Positions 8,692-17,697 of a stretch of DNA of 64,000 nt are shown in pieces. The notes under the pieces were generated by a model. The model searched no databases and was not told the DNA's origin. It worked only from the letters and a program-made list of their open reading frames with translations. How positions within the stretch are numbered: the first letter of the stretch is position 1; every line of letters starts with the position of its first letter. The position numbers and the translations under genes were made by a program. Origin of the DNA: a virus; the IMG/VR virus record IMGVR_UViG_3300034063_001054, positions 124,001 to 188,000 of that record. One strand, written 5' to 3'.

Positions 8692-11256
8692 ATGAAAATT
8701 ATTATAACAGGTGGATTGGGTTACATAGGAACTGAACTTTGTAAATTATACTCAGGTGAAGCAAGATACAAAGAAATTATTGTTATTGACAACAGATTTA
8801 TTTCCGAAAGAGTTAAACAACTACGAGATTGGGGTATAAATTACATTAATTGTGATGTTACGGATACTGATACAATGAAAAGGTTGTTAGAAAATTGTGA
8901 TATTGTTTTTCATTTGGCAGGTACAACCGATGTTGCCTACACTAAAACTGAATCTAATGACGAAAAAGATTTAACAATTAAAAGAAATGGTGTTGATGCA
9001 ACAAAAGTTCTACTCAAAAACTTGTCCAATAGTACAAAGTTGGTGTTCCCTTCTACACATGTTGTATATGAGGGCTTAACTGAAACAAAATTTGAGATTT
9101 CTGAAGAATTCCCACCTTGTCCTATGTTATCATATGCCAAAGGTAAATATGAGTCTGAACAAGATATTATTAATTCTGATTTAAACTATCTTATTTTAAG
9201 ATTAGGTACTGTTTATGGTTATTCTACCGATACGATGAGGATAAACATTATGCCAAATCTTTTTTCTAAAATTACCTCATCTAATGGGACAATTAAATTG
9301 TTTTCTGGTGGAGTTCAATACAAAAGTTTAGTTAACATATTAGATGTTGTGAGAAGTATGAAATTTTTAGCAGAATCGGAAATGAACAAAGAAATTTTTC
9401 ATATAACTAACGAAAACTTAACTATAAAGGAGGTCGCCGAAATTTGTAAAAAAATAAACCCTAAAGTTAATATTTTAGAAACAAACGATGAAATCCCTAA
9501 TTTGGGATATACACTTTCCAATAAAAAACTTTTATCAAAGGGATTTAATTTTCTTTACAATATTGAAAACTCAATAGATGAAATGGTAACCAACTGGAGT
9601 GAAAAGAAACCAGTTCAAGAGTTAGAATATTTCATCGAAGGAAACAAAGAATTTGTTGATAGTAGAGGAAGAATTTTAAACTATGAATTGACTGAACCAA
9701 TTAATTTAATTGGTTATATAGAATCCAAAGCTAATACAATTCGTGCAAATCATTACCATCCAATTCAAGAACAAAAATGTTTATTAATCTCAGGTAAATA
9801 TGTAAGTGTAACCAAAGACTTAGCTGATTCAAATTCAGTAATCGAAACTAGAATCGTTAATGCTGGTGACTTATCAGTAATTCGACCAAATGTTGCACAT
9901 ACAATGGTTTTTTTAGAGGATTCTGTTTTTTTAAATTTAGTTCGAGGTGAAAGAGAGCATGAAAATTATGGTATCACTCATACTATACCTTATATTTTAG
10001 TGGATGAAAAGTTAAAAGAAATAATCGTATCTAACTACAAGTATCAATGTAGAGTCTGTAATAATCAAAAACTAAATGATGTTTTGTCTTTAGGACTTTC
10101 TCCTTTGGCAAATAACTTATTAAGTTCAGAATCAGACATTGAAAAACTATATCCTCTTGAAATAAAACATTGTAACAAGTGTGAAAATGTACAATTATCT
10201 ATTGTTGCCCCTCCAACAGAAATGTTTAGTAACTACTTGTATACTTCGTCAACAACACAAACCTTCAAAAAACATTTTCAAAATGCAGCAAAACAATATG
10301 TCCAAGACTTTAAATTAAATTCAGATTCTATTGTTGTTGATATTGGTTCAAATGATGGTGTCTTCTTAAGTCCTTTGAAAGAAATGGGTATAAAAGTTAT
10401 TGGTATTGAACCTGCAACAAACTTGGCTAAACTATGTAACGATAATGGTATATATACAATAAATGATTTTTTTAATTCAAATGTTGTAAATACAATTTTA
10501 GAAAATTTTGGAAAAGTGTCTCTCGTTACAGCATCAAATGTTTTTGCACATAGTGATGAATTGGATGACATTGTAAATGGTGTCAAAAAAATATTAAAGA
10601 GTGATGGTACCTTTATAGTTGAAGTACAATACTTCATTAAAACAATGGAAGACCTAACATTTGACAATATATATCATGAACATGTAAACTATTGGACTAT
10701 TACTTCTCTAATTAAATTCTTTGATAGGTTTGGTTTATTTCTTAACAGGGTAGAGGAAATTAATACACATGGTGGTTCTATTAGGGTGTATGTAGGTAAA
10801 AACAACAACAAAGATTTTTCTGTAGAAAAATTTATAAAGTTGGAACAAGACTTTGGAATCCAAAATAAAACAATTTATAAAAATTTTGAGGTCAAGGTTT
10901 CTGAAATAAGAACAAATGTCAGAGAAAATTTTAATAAGTTGAGAAACAAATATAATAAAATTGTTGGTTATGGTTCACCAGCTAAAGCTACCACAAGTTT
11001 AAACTATTTTGGAATTGATTCAACTTACTTAGATTATATTGTCGAAGATAACAAACTTAAAGTTAACAAAATTATACCTGGAATTCGAGTTCCAATAAAA
11101 AGTATCAATGAACTTAAGACAGATAAACCTGATTTAGTGGTTGTTATGGCTTGGAATTTTTTTGATGAAATATTAAAAAATAACCAAGATTTAGTGGAAA
11201 TGGGGGTTAAATTTATTTCCATAATGGATTTACATAAAAAAGAATTGTTTAAATGA
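8692..11256 (+). CDS. Three-domain sugar enzyme: NAD epimerase + cupin + C-methyltransferase
   Basis: An 854-residue polypeptide. Residues ~1-305 are an extended SDR epimerase/dehydratase (TGGLGYIG; SYAKGKYE with Tyr-x-x-x-Lys). Residues ~310-440 are a cupin of the WxcM/RmlC-like kind (NHYHPIQEQKCLLISGKY, RPNVAHTM). Residues ~445-854 are a TylC3/NovU-type C-methyltransferase: N-terminal zinc-binding CRVC/CNKC, SAM-binding DIGSNDG, the YHEHVNYW active-site region, and the C-terminal GYGSPAKATT and VEDN segments. Three usually separate steps toward a C-methyl-branched deoxysugar are thus joined. Stop overlaps the next ATG. No internal frame break. Confidence 0.87.
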   Translation: MKIIITGGLGYIGTELCKLYSGEARYKEIIVIDNRFISERVKQLRDWGINYINCDVTDTDTMKRLLENCDIVFHLAGTTDVAYTKTESNDEKDLTIKRNGVDATKVLLKNLSNSTKLVFPSTHVVYEGLTETKFEISEEFPPCPMLSYAKGKYESEQDIINSDLNYLILRLGTVYGYSTDTMRINIMPNLFSKITSSNGTIKLFSGGVQYKSLVNILDVVRSMKFLAESEMNKEIFHITNENLTIKEVAEICKKINPKVNILETNDEIPNLGYTLSNKKLLSKGFNFLYNIENSIDEMVTNWSEKKPVQELEYFIEGNKEFVDSRGRILNYELTEPINLIGYIESKANTIRANHYHPIQEQKCLLISGKYVSVTKDLADSNSVIETRIVNAGDLSVIRPNVAHTMVFLEDSVFLNLVRGEREHENYGITHTIPYILVDEKLKEIIVSNYKYQCRVCNNQKLNDVLSLGLSPLANNLLSSESDIEKLYPLEIKHCNKCENVQLSIVAPPTEMFSNYLYTSSTTQTFKKHFQNAAKQYVQDFKLNSDSIVVDIGSNDGVFLSPLKEMGIKVIGIEPATNLAKLCNDNGIYTINDFFNSNVVNTILENFGKVSLVTASNVFAHSDELDDIVNGVKKILKSDGTFIVEVQYFIKTMEDLTFDNIYHEHVNYWTITSLIKFFDRFGLFLNRVEEINTHGGSIRVYVGKNNNKDFSVEKFIKLEQDFGIQNKTIYKNFEVKVSEIRTNVRENFNKLRNKYNKIVGYGSPAKATTSLNYFGIDSTYLDYIVEDNKLKVNKIIPGIRVPIKSINELKTDKPDLVVVMAWNFFDEILKNNQDLVEMGVKFISIMDLHKKELFK

Positions 11257-12191
11257 AGTTACTAGAACCCACTTTTTTTCATATTAATTGTGATTATTCA
11301 TTCGGTGACCAATCAGGATATCAAAATGGTTTAGTGTCAATAAAAGATGCAAATTTGTCAAATTTTGAGTTTTTAAATAAAGTCGATGAGTGTATCAAAC
11401 AAGGAAAAAAACATATGACTTTATTTATAGACAACATACGATTGTACAAGAGAGATGGTATAAAATACACAGCTGGTGAATTGAACAATGAACAATTACG
11501 CATCTATAAAGATAAAGTTGTTGCAGATTTTTTTTTAAAAAATGATTTGTTGTTCCTTTGTGGACAAATAAAAAATATGAATTTTATAATTTACACAGGG
11601 TTTGAGGACACACCAATAGATGATGAAATTTTTGATAAAATTCCAGAAAATGTGTTAAAAATTTATGCTTCTAATGCAATATCCTTTGGTGGAAAAGTAG
11701 TACCCATACCTTATGGTATAAAAAGGAAATTAAATCAATTTGACAATAATCATGAAATTCTTAAACAAACAATCAATGTTGAAATCACCCCAACGAAATT
11801 AGCTTATTTAAATTTTTCAATAACTAACCCAAATAGAAAAAAAATAATTGATTCTTTTCGAAATGAAAGTTGGGTAACGATAGAAATTAACAAATTAAAT
11901 TATTCTAATTATTTAATTAATTTAAAAAAACACAAATTTGTATTTTGTCCTGATGGTAACGCAATAGGTTGTGATTGTCACAGAGATTGGGAAACAATAT
12001 ATATGAAAAGGGTACCAATAGTTCTTGATACAAGTTATTTAAGAGAAATTTACAAAGATATTCCAGTACTTTTTGTGAAAGATTTTTCTGAAGTGACTGA
12101 AAAACTACTTTTAGATAATTCACATCTATTTGATGAGATGTCCAATTTTGATTTAAACAATTTAAAATATGAATTTATTTTCTCCAACTAA
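11253..12191 (+). CDS. Exostosin-like glycosyltransferase
   Basis: A 312-residue protein whose C-terminal part carries the exostosin-type nucleotide-binding pattern DCHRDWETIYMKRVPIVLD followed by LREIYKDIPVLFV. It is a paralogue of the N-terminal ~320 residues of the next gene: both have LFIDN(I/L)RLYKR, an acidic TG(F/L)(E/D)DT turn and the same WETIYMKRVP segment, so an in-locus duplication is likely. Its 3' end overlaps the next gene by 23 nt. Substrate unknown. Confidence 0.75.
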   Translation: MKLLEPTFFHINCDYSFGDQSGYQNGLVSIKDANLSNFEFLNKVDECIKQGKKHMTLFIDNIRLYKRDGIKYTAGELNNEQLRIYKDKVVADFFLKNDLLFLCGQIKNMNFIIYTGFEDTPIDDEIFDKIPENVLKIYASNAISFGGKVVPIPYGIKRKLNQFDNNHEILKQTINVEITPTKLAYLNFSITNPNRKKIIDSFRNESWVTIEINKLNYSNYLINLKKHKFVFCPDGNAIGCDCHRDWETIYMKRVPIVLDTSYLREIYKDIPVLFVKDFSEVTEKLLLDNSHLFDEMSNFDLNNLKYEFIFSN

Positions 12192-13905
12192 ATTGATGGA
12201 AATTTGTGACTATTGTTTTGGTTCACATACAAGTATAGATATATGGGAACTTAAAATAGCTAACGAACATAATTTGGAATTTTTACAAAAATGTGAAGAT
12301 TGGAAAAAAGAGGGTAGAAAGAATATAACTTTATTTATCGATAATTTAAGGTTATATAAAAGACAAAAAAATATATCTTCTATTTTTACAAATATGGAAG
12401 AATTTCCAAACAACAATTTTGAAGAACACAAATCGAAAAAATTAGAATTATACAATAACTTTTTTAATCAAGACTTGTTAAAATTATGTCAAGAACTTGA
12501 TTATTTAAACTTTATAATTTTTACTGGTTTAGATGATACAAATATAGATGAAGAAATATTTGAAAGAATACCTAAGAATGTTTTAAAAATTTATGTTTCA
12601 TCAGCGAATATTCATATAAATGAAATTGTAAGACCATTCCCATTTGGGCTACCAAGAAAAGTATCACAAAATGACAACAGATTAAATATAATAGAGGAAT
12701 ATATTAATAAAGTTGAGTCTCCACAAAACTTGTTATACATCAACCATAGTATTGGGTCTAATATTTTTAGAAACCAAGTTAATAATTATTTCAAACAATT
12801 TGATTGGTGTGACATCCAAACACCAAAATCAATTGGTGATGACGATTATAAAAATTATTTAGAAGAAATTAAAAAATCCTTTTATGTACTTTCTGTTGAT
12901 GGTAATGCTAAAAATTGTGATTGTTATAGAGTTTGGGAAACAATTTATATGAAACGCGTACCAGTACTTATTAAAAATAAAAATTTCGAGGAGCTATTTC
13001 AAAATATACCAGTATTATTAGTTGATAGTTATAATACAATTACAAAAGAATTTTTAGAATCAAATATTCACATTTTTGAGAAAATTAATAATTTTGATTT
13101 AAATAAATTAGATATAAAAAAAATTTACAACAAAATTTTGAGTGAGTTTGAATATTTAGAAATCATTGAGTGGATTAAAAACTACGCTACAAATATTAAT
13201 ATGTCTTTAGTTATTGGCATTTCTGGTGGTGTGGATTCTGCTGTTACATCTACATTGTGTGCTCTTACGGGACTTAAAACCTACGTAGTTTCGTTACCAA
13301 TTAATAGAAATGAAGAACAACTTTCATTAGCTCGAAAACATATTTCTTGGTTAAAAGAAAATTATAAAAATGTTGAAAGTTTGGAAATCGACTTAACATC
13401 TGTTTATAAAACTTTTTTAGATGACGTAAATATAAATAATAACTTTACTAAAAGTTTATCTTTAGCTAACACAAAATCACGATTAAGGATGGTTACTTTA
13501 TATCACATAGCTAGTAATTTGAATAGTATAGTTGTTGGAACTGGTAATAAAATCGAAGATTTTGGTATTGGTTTTTTCACAAAATATGGTGATGGTGGTG
13601 TTGATATTTCACCAATAGCTGACTTAACCAAAACTGAAGTGATTGAAATTGCAAAAAAACTTGAAATTAATAAAAATATTATCTATACAAGTCCCACCGA
13701 TGGTTTGTGGGAAGATAACAGAACTGATGAGGAACAAATTGGTACAACATATTCTAAATTAGAATGGGCAATGAATTTTCATGGCGATGAAACAAACTTG
13801 TCATTTGATGAAAAAAATACTTTAGAAATATTTAGAGATTTGAACAAAAAAAATAAACATAAAATGATACCAATACCAATGTATCAAAAAAAAATAATTG
13901 ATTAA
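12169..13905 (+). CDS. Fusion: exostosin-like glycosyltransferase + NAD+ synthetase (NadE) domain
   Basis: Residues 1 to ~325 match the preceding exostosin-like protein (DCYRVWETIYMKRVPVL at ~251-267). Residues ~330-578 are an ammonia-dependent NAD+ synthetase-type domain: PP-loop ISGGVDSAV (352-359), VVGTGNKIEDF (456-464) and FTKYGDGGVDISPIADLTKTEV (470-491), with TSPTDGLW downstream as in NadE. There is no N-terminal glutaminase domain. NadE adenylates and amidates nicotinate adenine dinucleotide. The key motifs look intact, so the domain may be active. The fusion and the glycan setting are unusual. The stop overlaps the next start. Confidence 0.85.
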   Translation: MNLFSPTKLMEICDYCFGSHTSIDIWELKIANEHNLEFLQKCEDWKKEGRKNITLFIDNLRLYKRQKNISSIFTNMEEFPNNNFEEHKSKKLELYNNFFNQDLLKLCQELDYLNFIIFTGLDDTNIDEEIFERIPKNVLKIYVSSANIHINEIVRPFPFGLPRKVSQNDNRLNIIEEYINKVESPQNLLYINHSIGSNIFRNQVNNYFKQFDWCDIQTPKSIGDDDYKNYLEEIKKSFYVLSVDGNAKNCDCYRVWETIYMKRVPVLIKNKNFEELFQNIPVLLVDSYNTITKEFLESNIHIFEKINNFDLNKLDIKKIYNKILSEFEYLEIIEWIKNYATNINMSLVIGISGGVDSAVTSTLCALTGLKTYVVSLPINRNEEQLSLARKHISWLKENYKNVESLEIDLTSVYKTFLDDVNINNNFTKSLSLANTKSRLRMVTLYHIASNLNSIVVGTGNKIEDFGIGFFTKYGDGGVDISPIADLTKTEVIEIAKKLEINKNIIYTSPTDGLWEDNRTDEEQIGTTYSKLEWAMNFHGDETNLSFDEKNTLEIFRDLNKKNKHKMIPIPMYQKKIID

Positions 13906-15146
13906 TGAATATAGGTTTTTTAGGTTTGGGTAAGTTAGGATTACCTTGTGCTTTAGCTATCGAAAAAAAAGGACATAAAATTTATGGTTTTGATATAGAT
14001 AAAAAAGTTAAAAAAATTCTTGATGAAAAAAAATTACCTTATAGAGAGGAGGGCGCCCAAGAACTTTTGGATACTCATAGTATTATATGGTCTGATATCT
14101 CTCAAGTAGTAAATAATTCAGATATTATATTTGTACCAATTCAAACCCCACATAATGAAAAATATGAGGGAGTTACCAGAATTCCTGAAGAAAGAGTGGA
14201 TTTTGACTATTCTTTTTTGATTGAGGGTATGAAAAACCTTTCCAAGGAAATAGACAATCAACCAAACGAAAAAATAGTTGTAATTATTTCAACAGTTTTA
14301 CCAGGAACGATTAGAAATCAAATAAAACCATTATTATGTGATAAACTTAAATTATGTTACAACCCATTTTTTATTGCTATGGGAACAACTATAAATGATT
14401 TTATGAACCCTGAATTTGTTTTGTTTGGTGTTGATGATGAAAATGCTTACAATGTAGTAACAAACTTTTATTCAACATTACATAATAAACCAATTTATAA
14501 ATGTACTATAGAGGAAGCTGAAATGATAAAAGTAAGTTATAATACGTACATCACTATGAAAATTTGTTTGGCTAACACAATTATGGAGTTATCACACAAA
14601 TTAAACAACATAAATTGTGACAATGTAATGAAAGGTCTATTTATGGCCAACCAAAGATTAATAAGTACAAAATACCTTTTAGGTGGTATGGGGGATGGTG
14701 GTGGTTGCCATCCAAGAGACAACATAGCTCTTTCTTGGTTAGCACAAAAAGAAAATCTGAGTTTTGACTGGTATAGTAATTTGATGGAATGTAGAGAAAA
14801 ACAAACAGAATGGTTAGCTGATTTACTTATTGAAAAAAGAAATCAACATAATTTACCAATAGTAATATTGGGAAAAACTTTCAAAAAGGAAACAAACTTG
14901 ATTGTTGGTAGTACAGCAATTCTTTTGAAGAATATTTTAGATGAAAAAAATATAATCGTTGAAATGTTTGACCCTTGGATTGATTCAGAAGAACCACCAA
15001 TCAATAAAAAATCAATATTTTTCATAGGAACGAATCACGATGCTTTTTTGGATTATCAGTTTCCATCAGGTTCAATAGTTATTGACCCATGGAGATTTAT
15101 GAAAGAACAAAATGAAGTCGAAATAATAAAAATCGGAATTTCTTAA
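13905..15146 (+). CDS. UDP-glucose/GDP-mannose 6-dehydrogenase family protein
   Basis: NAD-binding start MNIGFLGLGKLGLPCA, central helix region with the lysine-containing EAEMIKVSYNTY, catalytic-cysteine motif GGGCHPRD (family consensus GGxCxPKD; here HPRD), and the C-terminal domain with ILGKTFKKETNLIVGS. The family oxidises a nucleotide-sugar C6 alcohol to the acid in two NAD+-dependent steps. At 413 residues it is full length. It directly follows the NadE-domain gene, so an NAD+-using enzyme and an NAD+-making domain are adjacent. Exact sugar unknown. Confidence 0.85.
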   Translation: MNIGFLGLGKLGLPCALAIEKKGHKIYGFDIDKKVKKILDEKKLPYREEGAQELLDTHSIIWSDISQVVNNSDIIFVPIQTPHNEKYEGVTRIPEERVDFDYSFLIEGMKNLSKEIDNQPNEKIVVIISTVLPGTIRNQIKPLLCDKLKLCYNPFFIAMGTTINDFMNPEFVLFGVDDENAYNVVTNFYSTLHNKPIYKCTIEEAEMIKVSYNTYITMKICLANTIMELSHKLNNINCDNVMKGLFMANQRLISTKYLLGGMGDGGGCHPRDNIALSWLAQKENLSFDWYSNLMECREKQTEWLADLLIEKRNQHNLPIVILGKTFKKETNLIVGSTAILLKNILDEKNIIVEMFDPWIDSEEPPINKKSIFFIGTNHDAFLDYQFPSGSIVIDPWRFMKEQNEVEIIKIGIS

Positions 15147-15160
15147 AAAATTATAAAAAT

Positions 15161-15673
15161 ATGTGGAGTCAAGGTAAAATAGAAAAATTTTGGGATGACG
15201 AATTTAAAAATTTAAATTATAAACGAGAAATTTTTAACAACCAAAGTGATATCGAAAATTGGCGTAATTTAGGATATAAACAAGATGTTGAGTTATTTTC
15301 AGGCATGATGTGTCCATTTGGCGAGAACCATCCAATTTGGACAGATAAGTTTGTAAAATATGTAGAAGAAAATCTTGGTCTAAAAGACATTGGTGTTTGT
15401 TATTATCGTATGGAAACAGGGGTTATATTACCCACACATAGTGACCACTATAATGTGTATAGAAAAAAATTCAATTTGGAATTAAATCAAATCCATAGAG
15501 TTTTAATCTTTTTGGAGGATTGGAAAAGTGGACACTATTTTGAAGTTGATGGTCAACCTTTTTTTAACTATAAAGCAGGTACTTTTGTGGCATGGTATGG
15601 AAATACAAAACATATGGCGGCAAATATTGGACAAGATATGCGATATACATTACAATTAACAGGTTGGAAATGA
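15161..15673 (+). CDS. Putative 2-oxoglutarate/Fe(II) oxygenase-like protein
   Basis: A 170-residue jelly-roll protein. PTHSDHY supplies an H-x-D pair, GNTKHMAANIG a distal histidine, and MRYTLQLTG an arginine, in the spacing expected for Fe and 2-oxoglutarate binding; HRVLIFLEDWKSGHYF is the intervening strand region. Such small dioxygenases occur in phage and sugar loci and hydroxylate proteins or small molecules. The stop overlaps the next start as ATGA. Assignment is from motif arrangement only. Confidence 0.55.
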   Translation: MWSQGKIEKFWDDEFKNLNYKREIFNNQSDIENWRNLGYKQDVELFSGMMCPFGENHPIWTDKFVKYVEENLGLKDIGVCYYRMETGVILPTHSDHYNVYRKKFNLELNQIHRVLIFLEDWKSGHYFEVDGQPFFNYKAGTFVAWYGNTKHMAANIGQDMRYTLQLTGWK

Positions 15674-16197
15674 TAATAGGGCAAGATGTTATAATAGAAG
15701 ATGGGGTTGTAATAAAACGTCCTCACCTTGTGAAAATGGGTAATCATATTGCAATTGATAAAGGATTCTATTGTACAACTTCATTGACCTTAGGTAATTA
15801 TATTCATATATCACCCTATGTCACTTGTATAGGTGGTATAAATAGTGAGTTCATTGTAAAAGGATTTAATAATATTATGGCTGGTGTAAGGATAATTTGT
15901 TCATCAGACAGATTTGATGAAAGTGGACTATTTGGTGTACTAATCCCGAAAGAATTGAAAGGTAACCAAATAACAAAACCTGTAATTATGGAGGAATTTT
16001 CAAACATAGGTACTAACGCAATTGTTTTACCTGGAACAATATTAAGAAAAGGTGTTTTGTTAACTGCCGGTAGTTTATTGATGGGAGATACTGAAGAATG
16101 GGGTGTTTATAAGGGTAATCCAGCTAAATTAGTAAAAAAAATAAATCCTACAAAAATAATAGAAAACGCAAAAAAAATGGGATATAATAATGAGTGA
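15670..16197 (+). CDS. Left-handed beta-helix acyl(acetyl)transferase
   Basis: I chose the ATG at 15670, which overlaps the preceding stop (ATGA); longer in-frame versions only run back inside the previous gene. The 175 residues show hexapeptide-repeat periodicity (IGQDVIIEDGVVI, MGNHIAIDKG, IGTNAIVLPGTILRKGVLLTAGSLL) and a C-terminal YKGNPAKLVKKI, typical of sugar O- or N-acetyltransferases of the NodL/maltose acetyltransferase group. It overlaps the next gene by 8 nt. Likely decorates a sugar made in this locus. Confidence 0.85.
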   Translation: MIIGQDVIIEDGVVIKRPHLVKMGNHIAIDKGFYCTTSLTLGNYIHISPYVTCIGGINSEFIVKGFNNIMAGVRIICSSDRFDESGLFGVLIPKELKGNQITKPVIMEEFSNIGTNAIVLPGTILRKGVLLTAGSLLMGDTEEWGVYKGNPAKLVKKINPTKIIENAKKMGYNNE

Positions 16198-16915
16198 AAA
16201 CAAATATAAGTATAATGTTTGGCCTTTGGGGAAGATACCTAAAGAACTACAAAGACCTGAATTGGATTTAATTAAAAAATTAGGTTATGAATGGAGTGAC
16301 CCAAGAGAAGTAATCGATATTTTTGAGAAAAAAGTAGCTGACTTTTCTGCTTGTAAATATGCTGTGAGTGTAGATTGTTGCTCCAATGGTATTTTCTTAA
16401 GTCTCAAGTATCTACAACACATTGGGGAACTCGATGGTAAAAACAAAATAATAATACCTGATAGGACATATATTTCAGTCCCTATGCAAATAAAACATTC
16501 TGGTTTAGATTTTGAAATTGAAGATGTAGAATGGAAAGGGATTTATCAACTAAAAAATACTAGAATTTGGGATGGGGCAGGTAGATTCACTAAAAATATG
16601 TTTGTTGGTGGAGATGCACTACAAGTTTTATCTTTTCAAATTAAAAAGATAATTCCGATTGGTAAAGGTGGAATGATACTAACAAATGACGAGCAAGCCT
16701 ACAAATGGTTAAAACTTTCCTCTTATGATGGTAGAGATTTGACCACACCTTACACAAATAGTGAACATATAAAAATGTTTGGTTATCATATGTATATGAC
16801 TCCTGAAGATGCAGCAAGGGGAATAATTTTGATGGATGCTAAGGAAGAAATAAATGAGGATTCCCAAAATTTCACTATGTACCCAAGTATAAAAGAAATG
16901 TTAAAAGAATTTTAA
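16190..16915 (+). CDS. Short DegT/DnrJ-like aminotransferase fold protein
   Basis: Recognisable pieces of the DegT/DnrJ/EryC1 family: FEKKVADFSACKYAVSVDCCSNGI, IIIPDRTYISVP, an IWDGAGRF segment at the usual Asp position, and LSFQIKKIIPIGKGGMILT, where a lysine is positioned for PLP. At 241 residues it is much shorter than the usual ~370, lacking most of the C-terminal small domain. It could be a compact sugar aminotransferase or an inactive relative. Ends 2 nt before the third GT11 gene. Confidence 0.7.
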   Translation: MSENKYKYNVWPLGKIPKELQRPELDLIKKLGYEWSDPREVIDIFEKKVADFSACKYAVSVDCCSNGIFLSLKYLQHIGELDGKNKIIIPDRTYISVPMQIKHSGLDFEIEDVEWKGIYQLKNTRIWDGAGRFTKNMFVGGDALQVLSFQIKKIIPIGKGGMILTNDEQAYKWLKLSSYDGRDLTTPYTNSEHIKMFGYHMYMTPEDAARGIILMDAKEEINEDSQNFTMYPSIKEMLKEF

Positions 16916-16917
16916 AA

Positions 16918-17682
16918 ATGATTACAGTTGGTTTAAATAAAGTTTTTGTTGAGGAAAACATTGCTCTTGGTAACCATATGTTCCAATATTCAATTTGTCG
17001 TATAGTTGCAATGGAAAATAATTACAAATTTTATATACCATATAGTGGACATTTAAAAAAATGTTTTCCCAATATTGATTTAGGAGAATCTGATGGTTTT
17101 GTCAAATACAACTATTATGAAAGTTTTGAACAAAATTATGATGAAAATATTTTCAGGGTAAAAGATTTTACAAATTTAAATGGTTATTTCCAAACAGAAA
17201 AATATTACTCTAAGTATAAAAATTTAATAACTGAATGGTTCAAAATTGAAAGTTGTGAAAAAACTAATGAAATATTATCTAAATATCCTATTGACAAATT
17301 TTGTTATATTCACATCAGAGGAGGTGATAATAAAATAGGAACGAACAATTGGTTAATTCCTAAAAAATATTATGAAAAAGCAATTAACGAAATAAAACAA
17401 CACAATAAAAATTTATCTTTTGTTATTGTGACTGATGATGTCGAATTATCCAAATCGTATTTTGATAATATTGAGATAATATCTAATGATGTCATAACTG
17501 ATTTTAAAGTTCTATTTTTTTCAAAATATTGTATAATATCAGCATCAACATTTTCATGGTGGGCGGCATGGTTGAATAAAAAAGAATTAACAATAGCACC
17601 TAAATTTTGGTTAAACTATAATCAACCCGAAAAAGGTTGGTATCCAAATGAAATAAAATGTAAAAATTTTACTTACCTATAG
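16918..17682 (+). CDS. GT11-like glycosyltransferase (third copy)
   Basis: 254 residues with GT11 landmarks: ALGNHMFQYSICR, YIHIRGGDNK in place of HVRRGDY, IVTDD and SASTFSWWAAWLN. It is closer in length to the first copy and shares GNHM with the second. It is the last gene of the glycan operon, 15 nt before the PhoH gene, with no obvious terminator between them. Confidence 0.8.
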   Translation: MITVGLNKVFVEENIALGNHMFQYSICRIVAMENNYKFYIPYSGHLKKCFPNIDLGESDGFVKYNYYESFEQNYDENIFRVKDFTNLNGYFQTEKYYSKYKNLITEWFKIESCEKTNEILSKYPIDKFCYIHIRGGDNKIGTNNWLIPKKYYEKAINEIKQHNKNLSFVIVTDDVELSKSYFDNIEIISNDVITDFKVLFFSKYCIISASTFSWWAAWLNKKELTIAPKFWLNYNQPEKGWYPNEIKCKNFTYL

Positions 17683-17697
17683 TAAAAAAAAAGTTAA

